Assembly (NCBI RefSeq): GCF_000348985.1
Contig: NC_035924.1
Coordinates: 744,001-808,000 of the forward strand
From: Huiozyma naganishii CBS 8797
Taxonomy: Eukaryota > Ascomycota > Saccharomycetes > Saccharomycetales > Saccharomycetaceae
Length of the DNA: 64,000 nt
Direction: 5' to 3'
Shown: piece by piece, positions 19,807-30,075 of the stretch
How positions within the stretch are numbered: position 1 is the first letter of the stretch
Layout of the letters: each line of letters opens with the position of its first letter
The notes under the pieces: model-generated
The model's database searches: none
Seen by the model: only the letters and a program-made list of their open reading frames with translations
Told to the model about the DNA's origin: nothing
Made by a program: the position numbers and the translations under genes

Positions 19807-22575
19807 ATGGATACCTCTTTGTCTGCTGGACAGAATCACAACCGAGGGGGAAGGAACACGTTCCTTTCAAGAGTGTTTGGTATGCAGTCCAGCGATGTGA
19901 CACCCCTAATGAACACAGAAGAAATGGGCTCATATCCAACAGACATTGAAGAAGGACAACCACCACAGAACAGGGAGGACGAAATCAGGATACCTGAATC
20001 TGACCAAGACGAATCAAGCTCTGAAGAGGAAGCTCTGGGGGTTACTGAAAACTATGCATCAGGACCGGCAGTTGCACCTAAGGACCGTGAATTAGTCCCC
20101 TTAATGGACGGAACATCAATTGATTCTTTGCCGAAACTTGGCCAGTTATCTAGTGAAAGTATGAACTCCGACCAGATTGATGCTGAGAACGAAGCAAATA
20201 TGAAAGAAGATATTCCGTTGTTTAAAAGGACAAAACCTAGCCCTGGGTATCCGGTACCCCCTCAAGATAAGGCGTATAAAACAGTGATTGGGAATCCGTT
20301 AGAAAATGCTGCACAAAGACACGATTTGTTTACAGCCAGTACGAATAATCAATATCAAAAACACAACAACATGCCAAATTCGTTTTTGAACTTTAAGAAC
20401 CCAGCTTATGACAGACACAAGAATTTGAGGAAGAGTTTCATCGACGATGGCAAAACTAAAAACACACTGAAAAAGCCAAACATTCTTAATAACATTCACA
20501 TTTTAAACAGAACCCCACTAAACAAAATTCATACATTGAGTCCGAAGGAGAAAGCACTGTGGAAATGGGCCAATGTCGAAAACGTGGATCTTTTTCTACA
20601 GGACGTTTACAACTATTTCCAAGGAAACGGGTTTACCTGTATTATTTTGCAAAAAATGTTGAACTTGGCCACTCTAATATTTGTCGTTTATATTTCGACT
20701 TATCTCGGGTACTGCATTGATTATGGAAAATTATCATCAAGTAATAGGTTCAAAGATATAACAAGAGGACACTGCTATTCTAATAACATTACTGGTTTTG
20801 TGAAATTCATGCTTTGGGTTTTTTACCTGTTCGTTTGTCTAAAGATTGTTCAGCTTTATTTTGACTTCAAAAACTTAACAGAAATCCATAACTTTTACAA
20901 CTATTTGCTTAACATCTCGGACAACGACCTACAAACCATTCCATGGAAAACTGTAGTTGAACACATGATGCTTTTAAAGGATCAAAACGCTCTCACCGCA
21001 AATGTGGTTGAGGTTAAAGCCAAGAATAGGATCGATCCTCATGACGTTGCGAATCGCATAATGAGAAAGAGTAATTACTTGATTGCACTGTACAATAACG
21101 ACATACTGGATCTTTCCTTACCTCTTCCACTATTAAGGACAAATTCTCTGACCAAAACATTAGAGTGGAATATAAACTTATGCATCATTGGTTACGCATT
21201 CAACGATGCTGGCTTTATCAAACAGGCGTTCCTAAAAGAATCACAAAGAGAGTATATAATAGAGGAACTACAGAAGCGATTCATGTTAGCGGGGTTTTTG
21301 AACATCATTCTTTCTCCATTTTTGGTAACATACTTTGTTCTATTGTACTTTTTCAGATATTTCAACGAGTACAAAACATCACCTGGGTCTCTGGGAACAA
21401 GACAATATACCCCAATGGCAGAGTGGAAGTTTAGAGAGTATAATGAGCTGTACCACCTTTTCAAAAAACGAATTGGATTGAGTGTTCCGCTGGCTGACAA
21501 ATATATAAACCAATTTCCAAAAGAAAAGGTTAACATTATGATGAGATTCATTGCTTTCATTGCGGGATCGTTTGTGGCCATATTAGGTTTATTCACGATT
21601 CTTGATCCAGAAAGCTTTTTAAACTTCGAAATAACCAATGACAGATCTGCGCTATTTTACATAACGATTCTAGGAACTATATGGACAATTGCCCAAAGTT
21701 CAGTATCGCAAGAATATGCCGTTTTTGATCCGGAAGAAACTATACGAGATGTGGCAAACTACACCCATTACTTGCCACAAGAATGGGCGGAGCGGTATCA
21801 CTCAGAGGAGGTGAAGCAAGACTTTTCAAAGCTTTACAATCTGAAGATTGTCATTTTGTTGAGGGAACTTGGCAGTCTTATCATCACACCTTTTGTGCTT
21901 TGGTTTTCTTTACCTAAATCGGCTAGCAAAGTAGTGGACTTTTTCAGAGAGACTTCAGTATATGTTGATGGCTTGGGTTACGTGTGCAAATATGCACTGT
22001 TTGATTCCCTTGAACAAGAAGTGCCGCCTGGAAATCAAAATGACATCTCGTCTATTTTGCGTAGCATTCCTGCACTCAAGATATCTAAACGCTTAGACGA
22101 TGAGGGTCAACTAAGCGATTTGTCCAATAACGAAACAAAGGATGCTGCAATTAATAAGATGATGCAATCGTATTTATACTTCATGGACGATTATGGTAAT
22201 GAAGAGAACAACCTGGGGAAAGGCCAAATATCAGCAAAGAAGGAAGAACCTCGCCAAAAAGAGGAAAAACCTCTAAATGACATTTATTCTTGGAAAAAGC
22301 AGTTTGGTCCTGGGCGGAAACCCGATTTGTTTAGAATGGAAAGAAGAAATCAAAATGCATCAGATTTGCGAAGCCCAGTCCAAGACAAAGCAAATAATGA
22401 AAGTTTCGAGCCTTATCGTTCCGAAGAAGTCGATGAATCTTTGTTGAACTCAAAGCCATTGAAGCAGTTCGACCAAAGCTATGATAATGAATACAGGAGC
22501 GACCCAATGGGGAGGAATGGTGGTGTTCTAAAATTGGTCAGAGAATATTACAAACAGTCTGACCTGGGGAGGTAA
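19807..22575 (+). CDS. ATG9: ATG9 homologue, autophagy membrane protein (lipid scramblase)
   Basis: Atg9 is the multispanning protein of autophagy vesicles; it scrambles lipids while the phagophore grows and works with Atg2, Atg18, Atg23 and Atg27. The 922-residue protein has a long disordered N-terminus (about 260 residues) and then the Atg9 core. Hydrophobic segments appear near residues 283-303, 331-352, 498-517, 581-600, 615-632 and 681-701. Core signatures include LWKWANVENVDLFLQDVYNY, YTPMAEWKFREYNEL and VSQEYAVFDPEETIRDV. A variable polar C-terminus of about 180 residues follows. The length is near the S. cerevisiae 997, with the difference in the tails. It converges on NOP14 with about 100 bases between. 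Confidence 0.97.
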   Translation: MDTSLSAGQNHNRGGRNTFLSRVFGMQSSDVTPLMNTEEMGSYPTDIEEGQPPQNREDEIRIPESDQDESSSEEEALGVTENYASGPAVAPKDRELVPLMDGTSIDSLPKLGQLSSESMNSDQIDAENEANMKEDIPLFKRTKPSPGYPVPPQDKAYKTVIGNPLENAAQRHDLFTASTNNQYQKHNNMPNSFLNFKNPAYDRHKNLRKSFIDDGKTKNTLKKPNILNNIHILNRTPLNKIHTLSPKEKALWKWANVENVDLFLQDVYNYFQGNGFTCIILQKMLNLATLIFVVYISTYLGYCIDYGKLSSSNRFKDITRGHCYSNNITGFVKFMLWVFYLFVCLKIVQLYFDFKNLTEIHNFYNYLLNISDNDLQTIPWKTVVEHMMLLKDQNALTANVVEVKAKNRIDPHDVANRIMRKSNYLIALYNNDILDLSLPLPLLRTNSLTKTLEWNINLCIIGYAFNDAGFIKQAFLKESQREYIIEELQKRFMLAGFLNIILSPFLVTYFVLLYFFRYFNEYKTSPGSLGTRQYTPMAEWKFREYNELYHLFKKRIGLSVPLADKYINQFPKEKVNIMMRFIAFIAGSFVAILGLFTILDPESFLNFEITNDRSALFYITILGTIWTIAQSSVSQEYAVFDPEETIRDVANYTHYLPQEWAERYHSEEVKQDFSKLYNLKIVILLRELGSLIITPFVLWFSLPKSASKVVDFFRETSVYVDGLGYVCKYALFDSLEQEVPPGNQNDISSILRSIPALKISKRLDDEGQLSDLSNNETKDAAINKMMQSYLYFMDDYGNEENNLGKGQISAKKEEPRQKEEKPLNDIYSWKKQFGPGRKPDLFRMERRNQNASDLRSPVQDKANNESFEPYRSEEVDESLLNSKPLKQFDQSYDNEYRSDPMGRNGGVLKLVREYYKQSDLGR

Positions 22576-22673
22576 TTTGTCGCTCGAATTCAAAAAAATA
22601 ATACATGTACGGCGTTTATAACGGTTTCTACTATACATAGGAATAAATCAGCATAGCAATAACAAATTTACAT

Positions 22674-25112
22674 TCATTTTTTACCGCTGCGCAGTTTTTT
22701 CTCCCTCTCATATTTATTCTTCTCTGCACCCTCTTCGGTAGCAATTGTATTATAAATATTGGACATCTTGGCGTGGTATTCTTGGTTCGCCTTCTTCTTC
22801 TCTTCGACATGTTGTCTAGCCTCAAACTTAGTATCCTTACGCAATTCCTTCATCATGAACTTACGTTCTTTCTTCAGTTGAGCCTTCATCTTACTTATTT
22901 CGCTTCTGGATCTGTCTGGATCATAAGATTTCTTATCTGGGTTGAAGTTCTCTTCGAACTTTGGTGCATGCGATGGAATGACCATTGGTTTATGATCTTG
23001 TAATGCTAAAGGTATGTGTTCGGCAAACTTATCCAACTTTTCCAATGTATTCAAGAGCTCCTTTGCCTGTACTAATGTGTCGAATTTAGACACGTATGTT
23101 TGTAGAATTTTCTTGAACGAGGTGGATAGTTCCTTGAAAGCAGGTTCCGATTTCCACATGGTAGTAATGGATCTACTCAGGACCTCAAATAGGTTCAAAA
23201 GGACTGTAGCCGAGAACTCGTTTGAGTTGCTCTTATTGAGCGTGGAAATCAGATGCAGCTTAATGGTTATGCCTTGGGATTTATCAAATTTGGTATCTTT
23301 ATCAATTGATATCGAGTTTGAGTCCACTCTGATACAAGGGGAGCTAGTGGACGATCCTAACAATGTATACAAGGCTTTCTGCAAAAAGTATGCCATTTCA
23401 GGGACATATCTTTTCGAGAGTCTTTCATACTTTAGCAAAATGTTCGTTATCACACAACCATACGCCAATCTTTCTATCGTATTGAACCTTGTTTGCTCCA
23501 AAATTTCTGACATCAAGATCAGACATGGTGTAACAACCAAATGGTACAAATCTGAAGTTGAGAAGAGCATACCAACGAGGATGAAGAACGCCAGATCGGA
23601 ATTTTGAATACCGTTGAATTTGCTCACTTTGAATCGTTTTTGAATTTCGTTTATTGTTCTTCTGCATTCATCAGAAAGCGCGCGGTTGTACTTTTCAGAG
23701 AGTGTTTTCAATATACTAACTAAAGTATTCTGAGTTGCCTCGTATGCTTGGACATTGGATGTGTAGTTTTGGTCAGACAAAAATAAGATATGCTTCAAAA
23801 GAACACCTGTGAATGTCCCTAAACGCTCCTTATTACCCTCCGCCAATTTTGGTTGAGTGCTCTTCACAATAGCTCTGATGTGTTTGGGATGGTCTACTAG
23901 CGGTGCATCCTTAAGCATTGCAAGTAAATCGGCGTGAGTCAGAGGGCAAGTAACGGGTCCTTTCATTGTACTTTCGGTAGCATCTTTGTCGTCAAACTCG
24001 ACATCATCGTCGGAGTTCGCAATAGCTTCATCTACATCTTCCTCATCGGAGTTGTCCCAAAATCCGGCATCCAGGTCTTCGACACCTTTTTGCTCTTCTT
24101 CGTCAGATTGATCAAGCATTCCGCTCATACGGTCCAGTCTCTGTTGCTCCAACTTCTTCATTCTACTCTCAGCCTCCTCTTTCAATTCCTTTTCTGTTTT
24201 GGTTCTGTCGGATGGCACGGCCCTCTTCTCCAATAGGAGTTCTTTGACCTTTTTATCGTAGTCTATTTCATTAACATCCTTTTGTATAACAGAGTCATCA
24301 GGTTTTTTATCAGACTTCAATTCCGAGGCCATCAATTCAGACATGATATCATCATAATTATCATCCAATGTATCGATCTGAGTTTCTAATTCACCTTGGG
24401 CCTTCTGTCTTTCGTGTTTGTAGAACTTGGATTTTGCTATCACCTCCTTCATGACCTCAGCCTTCGTTTTCTTTCTGGCTGGTTGTTCACCTGTAGTTGC
24501 TCCCCCCAGTGTGTCATCATCGTAACCATACGGCCTCTTTGCAGGTCTGAATCCTGAATCATCAGGGTCGCTATTATTTTCGTCGAAATTGTCCGCCACG
24601 TCGTTACCCAAATGTGTCAGTGTGGTACCAAACGCCCCCATGTCGTCATCATCATCGTCTGCATCCAGATTGTACAGATTCGATCTCTTCTTCGACTGGC
24701 GCTGCCTTTCACGTGTGAATCTTTCGAGCATCTTCTCCTCTTCCGTCAACTGGTTGTCTCTCTCCCCGAATCTCCGATCGACCAGCGCACCTGTCCTACC
24801 TTGTACTTGCTTTCTCGCTTCATACGCCATCCTCCGCCTGTCTTCACCAATCTGCTTGGATATCCCGGGTTTCCCGACGGCCGTCGTCCTCACATTGGCA
24901 CTGATACCTTTCAACTTATCCTTCGCGGTCTTGACCTCAAACGGGTTGAACTGCTCCCTGATTTTCGCCAGAGTATTTGCCTTCTCCTCCCTGTCGTAGT
25001 CCTTTGCAGACCGTCTCTTCCCACCGTTTTTCTTCTTCGTGACATTGGTCTGTCCAGTTAGCCCGTGAGCCTTTAGCGTCGCCTTCAAATTCTTCAACTG
25101 AGATTTCGCCAT
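22674..25112 (-). CDS. NOP14: NOP14 homologue, nucleolar 40S maturation factor
   Basis: Nop14 is a processome component that works with Emg1 and Noc4 in 18S rRNA processing and small-subunit export. The start is the ATG at 25112 (MAKSQLKNLKATLKAHG), giving 812 residues, nearly the S. cerevisiae length (810). The N-terminus has basic and charged motifs (FNPFEVKTAKDKLKGI, VDRRFGERD, LTEEEKMLERF). An acidic patch (DDDDDMGAFGTTLTHLG) and the helical Nop14 core follow. The Lys-rich C-terminus (KMKAQLKKERKFMMKELRKD) looks like a nucleolar signal. The promoter contains PAC and RRPE boxes pointing to this gene. Confidence 0.96.
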   Translation of the reverse strand: MAKSQLKNLKATLKAHGLTGQTNVTKKKNGGKRRSAKDYDREEKANTLAKIREQFNPFEVKTAKDKLKGISANVRTTAVGKPGISKQIGEDRRRMAYEARKQVQGRTGALVDRRFGERDNQLTEEEKMLERFTRERQRQSKKRSNLYNLDADDDDDDMGAFGTTLTHLGNDVADNFDENNSDPDDSGFRPAKRPYGYDDDTLGGATTGEQPARKKTKAEVMKEVIAKSKFYKHERQKAQGELETQIDTLDDNYDDIMSELMASELKSDKKPDDSVIQKDVNEIDYDKKVKELLLEKRAVPSDRTKTEKELKEEAESRMKKLEQQRLDRMSGMLDQSDEEEQKGVEDLDAGFWDNSDEEDVDEAIANSDDDVEFDDKDATESTMKGPVTCPLTHADLLAMLKDAPLVDHPKHIRAIVKSTQPKLAEGNKERLGTFTGVLLKHILFLSDQNYTSNVQAYEATQNTLVSILKTLSEKYNRALSDECRRTINEIQKRFKVSKFNGIQNSDLAFFILVGMLFSTSDLYHLVVTPCLILMSEILEQTRFNTIERLAYGCVITNILLKYERLSKRYVPEMAYFLQKALYTLLGSSTSSPCIRVDSNSISIDKDTKFDKSQGITIKLHLISTLNKSNSNEFSATVLLNLFEVLSRSITTMWKSEPAFKELSTSFKKILQTYVSKFDTLVQAKELLNTLEKLDKFAEHIPLALQDHKPMVIPSHAPKFEENFNPDKKSYDPDRSRSEISKMKAQLKKERKFMMKELRKDTKFEARQHVEEKKKANQEYHAKMSNIYNTIATEEGAEKNKYEREKKLRSGKK

Positions 25113-25283
25113 CTTGGGAGACACCAAAAGCGATAGAAATTATTTCCAATTACTGTGCAGAGTACTCAGTTAATCCCCAATTACTCTCCGACAGGATCAG
25201 ATACCACCGTGATCCTTCAGAACAGTAACAATCCCTCTCAAACACATATATGCAACCTCGAACTGGCTCTTCCAAATCCAAAG

Positions 25284-25291
25284 CTCATCGC
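25284..25291 (-). promoter_or_regulatory. PAC box before NOP14
   Basis: On the minus strand this is GCGATGAG, about 170 bases before the NOP14 start. The class fits a ribosome-biogenesis gene. Confidence 0.7.
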
Positions 25292-25301
25292 AAAATTTTC
25301 C

Positions 25302-25311
25302 AAAAATTTTC
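25302..25311. promoter_or_regulatory. RRPE-like AAAAATTTTC
   Basis: This A/T block resembles the Stb3 element and lies 10 bases from the PAC box. A near copy (CAAAATTTTC) immediately precedes it at 25291-25300. Confidence 0.5.
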
Positions 25312-25338
25312 GTTTTGACAAAAACCCAAACATTCAAC

Positions 25339-25347
25339 GTCACGTGA
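25339..25347. promoter_or_regulatory. Cbf1-type E-box GTCACGTGA
   Basis: It matches RTCACRTG, the Cbf1 (and CDEI) consensus, in the middle of the NOP14-RPN5 divergent promoter. A centromere is not indicated, because no CDEIII-like sequence follows. Confidence 0.55.
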
Positions 25348-25398
25348 TTTTTTGTATTTTTTTGACGAAAAATCATTTTGTTTCAAAGAAGAAGAAGC

Positions 25399-25407
25399 GG
25401 TGGCAAA
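25399..25407 (+). promoter_or_regulatory. Proteasome element PACE (GGTGGCAAA) before RPN5
   Basis: GGTGGCAAA is the exact Rpn4-binding site found before nearly all yeast proteasome genes. It lies about 150 bases before the RPN5 ATG and points toward it. Confidence 0.88.
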
Positions 25408-25554
25408 ACAAGGCCTTCGAAAGGAAGAGGAGTGTTTGGAGATTGGTAAGTGGTGGACCTGTGAGTTGAGTTACTATTATAGTTGAGGTTTGTTGATTGA
25501 ACAAAACTCTTATTTTTTTTTTCCTTTTTTTTCTTCATTTAGATTCCAGTGACC

Positions 25555-26895
25555 ATGTCGAGAGACGCGCCAATTAAGGCGGAGAAGGATTACAGTGAGA
25601 TTTTGAAGGAGGAGTTTCCAAAGATTGATGCTTTAATCTCTCAGGGGGAATGTGAGCAAGCTTTGCTTGATTTGCTTGCTTGGGAGAAGAAGACGAGGCA
25701 GGCTGCTGACCTTGTGTCCTCGAAGGAGGTTTTGGGGAAGATCGTGGATGTGCTCGTTGGGCAAGGTAATTGGGATGAACTGGATGAGCAATTGATGCTT
25801 TTGTCCAAGAAGCACGGACAGTTGAAGTTGTCCATACAGTTTATGATCCAAAAAGTCATGGAACAGTTGGACTCTTTGAAGGATTTGTCCGTGAAGGTCA
25901 AAGCCATTGAGACCATAAGAACCGTCACGGAGAACAAGATCTTTGTTGAGGTGGAGAGAGCTAGAGTGACTAAGCAATTGGTCCAGATAAGAAGGGACGA
26001 GGGGAAGCTTGATGAAGCGTGCAAACTTCTTTGTGAACTACAGGTGGAGACTTATGGTTCCATGGCGATGTATGAGAAGATCCAATTCATATTGGAGCAG
26101 ATGGAATTGAGTATACTAACTGGGGATTTTGCTCAGGCTACTGTGCTCTCTAGAAAGATCCTCAAGAAGACTTTCAATGCTGAAAAATACGAAGCTTTGA
26201 AATTGGAATACTACAATCTGTTGATCAAAATTGGCTTGCACAAGAGGGATTACTTGGAGGTTGCCCAATACTATCAAGAGATTTACCAAACACAGTCTGT
26301 TAAGTCAGACGAGGATAAATGGAAGGACGCCTTGACCCATATTGCATACTTCTTGGTGTTGTCCCCTTACGGTAACCTACAAAACGATCTGATCCACAAG
26401 ATTCAACTAGATAACAACCTGAAGAAATTGGAGATCCAGGAATCGCTCGTGAAATTGTTCACCACTCAAGAGCTAGTGAGATGGCCAATAGTACAAAAAA
26501 CGTATGAGCCAGTGCTGAACGAGGACAAAATTATATTTGGTTGTCAGGAACCAGAGGACAGGAAGTACCACTGGGCAGAATTGCAGAAGAGAGTCATTGA
26601 ACATAACTTGAGGGTCGTGTCCCAGTACTACTCCAGAATCACACTGACCAGATTGAACGAACTGCTGGATTTGCAAGAATCAGAGACCGAAACTTTCATC
26701 AGTGACTTGGTAAACCAGGGGATCATATACGCCAAGATTAATAGACCCAAGAAGATCGTGAACTTCCAGAAGCCGAAGAATTCAAGCGAGTCGCTAAACG
26801 AGTGGTCCAACAATGTAGATGAACTGCTTGATAACATAGAGTCTATTGGCCACTTGATCACGAAAGAGGAAATAATGCATGGTTTGAAGTCCTAG
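25555..26895 (+). CDS. RPN5: RPN5 homologue, 26S proteasome lid subunit
   Basis: Rpn5 is a PCI-domain subunit of the proteasome lid and is also found in the COP9 signalosome of budding yeast. The first ATG at 25555 gives 446 residues (445 in S. cerevisiae). The N-terminal part is helical TPR-like repeats (MSRDAPIKAEKDYSEILKEEFPKID). The C-terminal PCI domain runs from about 300 to 420, with RVIEHNLRVVSQYYSRITLTRLNELL. The promoter contains a PACE box, which links it to the Rpn4 regulon. It is followed by LDB17, as in S. cerevisiae. Confidence 0.97.
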   Translation: MSRDAPIKAEKDYSEILKEEFPKIDALISQGECEQALLDLLAWEKKTRQAADLVSSKEVLGKIVDVLVGQGNWDELDEQLMLLSKKHGQLKLSIQFMIQKVMEQLDSLKDLSVKVKAIETIRTVTENKIFVEVERARVTKQLVQIRRDEGKLDEACKLLCELQVETYGSMAMYEKIQFILEQMELSILTGDFAQATVLSRKILKKTFNAEKYEALKLEYYNLLIKIGLHKRDYLEVAQYYQEIYQTQSVKSDEDKWKDALTHIAYFLVLSPYGNLQNDLIHKIQLDNNLKKLEIQESLVKLFTTQELVRWPIVQKTYEPVLNEDKIIFGCQEPEDRKYHWAELQKRVIEHNLRVVSQYYSRITLTRLNELLDLQESETETFISDLVNQGIIYAKINRPKKIVNFQKPKNSSESLNEWSNNVDELLDNIESIGHLITKEEIMHGLKS

Positions 26896-27253
26896 CTAGC
26901 CTAAGGGAGATTACATTGTAAACGAGAACTACAGCACTACTTTCACCAATTATATATATAATAACGTACTGTACAAATTTAATGAAGTAGCGTGGTAAAG
27001 TGCTAGTTGACAACATATCACTGTCCTTCTTGCGTCACCATACCGTACATTCTCCCCCTTTTATGGTAGACTCCGCAGTGGGTGCACAGCGACTCATGCA
27101 TACTTGAACTGACTAAAAAAAATGATAAAGTGTAGGAACCACCCGCAAAAATGAAATTAGCGGGTTGGAAGTGGGATAAAGAACAAAGCGATTAGAGTTG
27201 GAGATCCCGTTGGACACAGCTCGTCCTCCACCGTATATGATATTGTCTGAGCA
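26896..27253. other. RPN5-LDB17 intergenic region
   Basis: About 358 bases between two plus-strand genes. There is a TATATATAAT run near 26952 just after RPN5. No clear regulatory site or small gene was seen. Confidence 0.45.
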
Positions 27254-28813
27254 ATGATAATAGACCCGTCTGCACCCAATGCTTCACCAAAACGCAATAA
27301 TGAGGAAATCGTCCAATTTTGGCAGGTGATGGAGGATACCTTGGATTGTCCGGATGTCGAAAACACCGCAGACGTAAATTCGAGACTGGTTACATATCTG
27401 AAAACCTCCACAGACTCTTACAAGGATTTTATAAACTCAGACAAGGATATTTATAGGATGGCGCTCACATTTGTCGAATCCCAGATGTTCAATTTAAAGA
27501 GGCATTTTTGTTTGGGGAAACTGCTTTCCCTGCTGAATATCGATCTTTTGGAGATGAACATGAAATTCATTATCAGTTACATTTTGCTATTTGAATGCAA
27601 GAGGAATTTGTCATCCCTAGACGTTATTCTCGACCACCAAGGGTTCAACGTCATATACAACACCCTTTACACGCAATTTGCATACTTGAAGATATATGGG
27701 GGTGGTACTGATATCCATGTAGGACAGGCGGACCCCAATAAGCTGTCGCGGGATATAGCCGAGCTGGATTTGGTAATATTCGACGAGATGGAGCAAATAT
27801 CGACGGTGCTGATGGATATCCTGTTTCAAATATTCAAATACTGCAAATGCTGCTTAAAGAACGTCGAACTACTGGACGATTTTTTTATTCACTACCTGAT
27901 AGTATCCATCAGATCGGATACGCTTGATGACTTGTTCAACAACGCAAAATTCAAGCTGGTACTGGCGATAAATGAGCAGTACATGATTTTGGAGAAATCC
28001 GTTCCAAACAAGATCGGGAAGTATCTGGTTCACAACTCGATAGCAAGCAATTTCATAGAACTTCTGCTGCTGAAATTTAACCGAATCAAGGACGCCTCGT
28101 TGCAGATTATGATGTGCAAAATCTTGTACCATATTTTGACCACAAATAACAAAGACACTGTGGAGCATGTATTTTACCTCAACGACCTGAACGTGTTTGT
28201 AGATGTGCTTATCAGAGAATTGCAAGACATATCGGAGCAAGAGGAGGTGCTTAGAAATATATTTTTGAGAGTACTTGCTCCATTGTTAAAGAACTCTCAA
28301 CTTGCAGACACCCACTATCGAGCTGCTGATCTGAACAATTTATTAAACTATCTGTCCGTCTCGGATAATATTTGTTCTAGTGGTAATGTGTTGTCGGAGC
28401 ACGATACAACTGTTAAATTGGCCCGCAAATGTCTAACGGATGTCCCTTGGTTAAACACTTATACTCCCAATGAAGCAGATTTGGGTTCTCGTAACAACAG
28501 TGGGAAGTCCAGCAGAGCATCTAGCATTACGGCAATGGCAATGTCATTTCCTGAATCGAATGTATTATCATCACCTTCATCCTCACTGTCATTGAATGCA
28601 TCAATTAATAACCAGCCCCATAGGGGTTCCGTCGTTTCTAATCAGCAGTCCCTATACAGTGGGGCTGATATATCTGCCGAGTCGCTGGGAACCCGAAAGA
28701 CGAAACCTTTACCGCCACCACCTGTCCCGCCGTCTAGAAAATTTCATAATTCCAATTCTAGAAAAAATGCAACGTCACATCTCACAGGTGTCTATTCTAC
28801 TAGAACTTTGTAA
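27254..28813 (+). CDS. LDB17: LDB17 homologue, regulator of actin-based endocytosis
   Basis: Ldb17 arrives at cortical actin patches and binds SH3 proteins such as Sla1 and Bzz1 during endocytic coat maturation; its fold is SPIN90-like. The 519-residue protein (491 in S. cerevisiae) has a mostly helical body (FVESQMFNLKRHFCLGKLLS, LVIFDEMEQISTVLMDILF). A Ser/Asn-rich tail ends with the proline motif KPLPPPPVPPSRK, a class of SH3 ligand. The place after RPN5 matches YDL146W. The next S. cerevisiae gene, COP1, is absent, and the YDL144C homologue converges after about 170 bases. Confidence 0.93.
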   Translation: MIIDPSAPNASPKRNNEEIVQFWQVMEDTLDCPDVENTADVNSRLVTYLKTSTDSYKDFINSDKDIYRMALTFVESQMFNLKRHFCLGKLLSLLNIDLLEMNMKFIISYILLFECKRNLSSLDVILDHQGFNVIYNTLYTQFAYLKIYGGGTDIHVGQADPNKLSRDIAELDLVIFDEMEQISTVLMDILFQIFKYCKCCLKNVELLDDFFIHYLIVSIRSDTLDDLFNNAKFKLVLAINEQYMILEKSVPNKIGKYLVHNSIASNFIELLLLKFNRIKDASLQIMMCKILYHILTTNNKDTVEHVFYLNDLNVFVDVLIRELQDISEQEEVLRNIFLRVLAPLLKNSQLADTHYRAADLNNLLNYLSVSDNICSSGNVLSEHDTTVKLARKCLTDVPWLNTYTPNEADLGSRNNSGKSSRASSITAMAMSFPESNVLSSPSSSLSLNASINNQPHRGSVVSNQQSLYSGADISAESLGTRKTKPLPPPPVPPSRKFHNSNSRKNATSHLTGVYSTRTL

Positions 28814-28983
28814 TGTTGGTACCCTGTGAGTAAGACGACATTACTTTTAAAAGACGTTATAACGTATTAAAATCAATATATATATATCAAATACAAGCCA
28901 CATACTATCTAATTCCGCCACCGTCCTCACCTAAAAGAGAATGGGGAGGTCTCGATATCATAGGAATAATAAATTTGATTTAC

Positions 28984-30075
28984 CTAATTTGGATCAACCA
29001 CTCTACATGTCTTTTCATCAAACTCTAGCAGCCCCTTAGATTCCTTAATCTTACACTGTACCAAAATCAAAAGATTGTACAACATCTTAAGTACCGGGGT
29101 CTTGACATTGTACGTTTCTGCCAATCTGAGGGGATTACCTAGAATGACCTCTAGCTCCATCAATTGATTCTTTTGACGGTCCACGCACATCGAAGGTGTA
29201 AACATAATATCCTTGGAAATGTTGGTGAAAAAATCAATGAATTGCGAATCTAGAGAAATACCTTCCGCAGCGGCAATATCCATGATTTCGTTCATGGCAG
29301 GTCTGAATATCTCAAACTCTGTAGACTTCTGGTCACTGCCAAACTGAAGAGCCCGGGGAACATCCAAGCTGACCAGCGCAGTGGTCGTGTTTATCGCTGC
29401 GTTATACAAGAGTTTCTTCCATCTTGAGTAGCGGACCCTTTCGTCAAACTCACCCTTGTTTTTGCCCTCATTGTGATACAACTCCACAAAATCCTTTGCG
29501 GCACGTATCGCGGCAGCATCTTTGCTATCAAACGGACCGATAGAAAGAAAATCGGTACCTACCTGGTGTATTTGACCGGGTCCAATTTTCGTCGATCCGA
29601 TGATCTCGATACCGGAAAGAACGCAGTAATTGTACTCGTCTCTGGAGAAACGTTCGTAAATGTCTCTCTCGATATCGATCCCATTTTGAATAAGGACCAC
29701 ATTTGTTCTCCTTTCTGGGAACTCTACTTTGAAACGTTCCAGTATTGGTTCAATTACCTGAGGCACTCTAGAGTGCACGGGGCCATCAGGAATGTTCTTA
29801 GTAGTCACGACAATGTAATCGTAAAAGTTACTCTCACCACTCTCACCTAGAGCATGTGCGGTATCCTTAAACACATGGTGAGGGGTCCAGTTTTCCAATT
29901 TGCCGTAGTCGCACGAGTCGATGGTATATCCGTGCTCCAGGACGTGGTTGTAATCAGACCTGACCACCAGCGACACAATCGATTTATCCCTCACAAAAAG
30001 CGACAACGTCGCAATTACACCAACACCACCGGCACCAATCACAAGAACGTACGGTTTATTACCTTCGTTAGCCAT
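28984..30075 (-). CDS. YDL144C homologue, ketopantoate-reductase-like NADP-binding protein
   Basis: The ATG at 30075 gives 363 residues (356 in S. cerevisiae). The N-terminus is a Rossmann fold with GAGGVG at residues 14-19. The body has ApbA/PanE-type motifs: VVTTKNIPDG, VLIQNGID and a C-terminal helical domain with SRWKKLLYNAAINTTTALV. In the family the conserved Lys and Asn act in reduction of 2-oxo acids such as ketopantoate. YDL144C itself has no settled substrate, so only an oxidoreductase role can be suggested. It is divergent from CCT4. Confidence 0.85.
   Translation of the reverse strand: MANEGNKPYVLVIGAGGVGVIATLSLFVRDKSIVSLVVRSDYNHVLEHGYTIDSCDYGKLENWTPHHVFKDTAHALGESGESNFYDYIVVTTKNIPDGPVHSRVPQVIEPILERFKVEFPERRTNVVLIQNGIDIERDIYERFSRDEYNYCVLSGIEIIGSTKIGPGQIHQVGTDFLSIGPFDSKDAAAIRAAKDFVELYHNEGKNKGEFDERVRYSRWKKLLYNAAINTTTALVSLDVPRALQFGSDQKSTEFEIFRPAMNEIMDIAAAEGISLDSQFIDFFTNISKDIMFTPSMCVDRQKNQLMELEVILGNPLRLAETYNVKTPVLKMLYNLLILVQCKIKESKGLLEFDEKTCRVVDPN

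Noticed and set aside
25339..25410. CDEI motif followed by AT-rich DNA as a point centromere
   Set aside because: No CDEIII-type element follows, and the region is accounted for as a divergent promoter with PAC, RRPE and PACE boxes.
25444..25543. GTAAGT to TTTAG before RPN5 as a 5' leader intron
   Set aside because: TACTATTAT is not a convincing branch site and RPN5 starts with a full family-like N-terminus at 25555.
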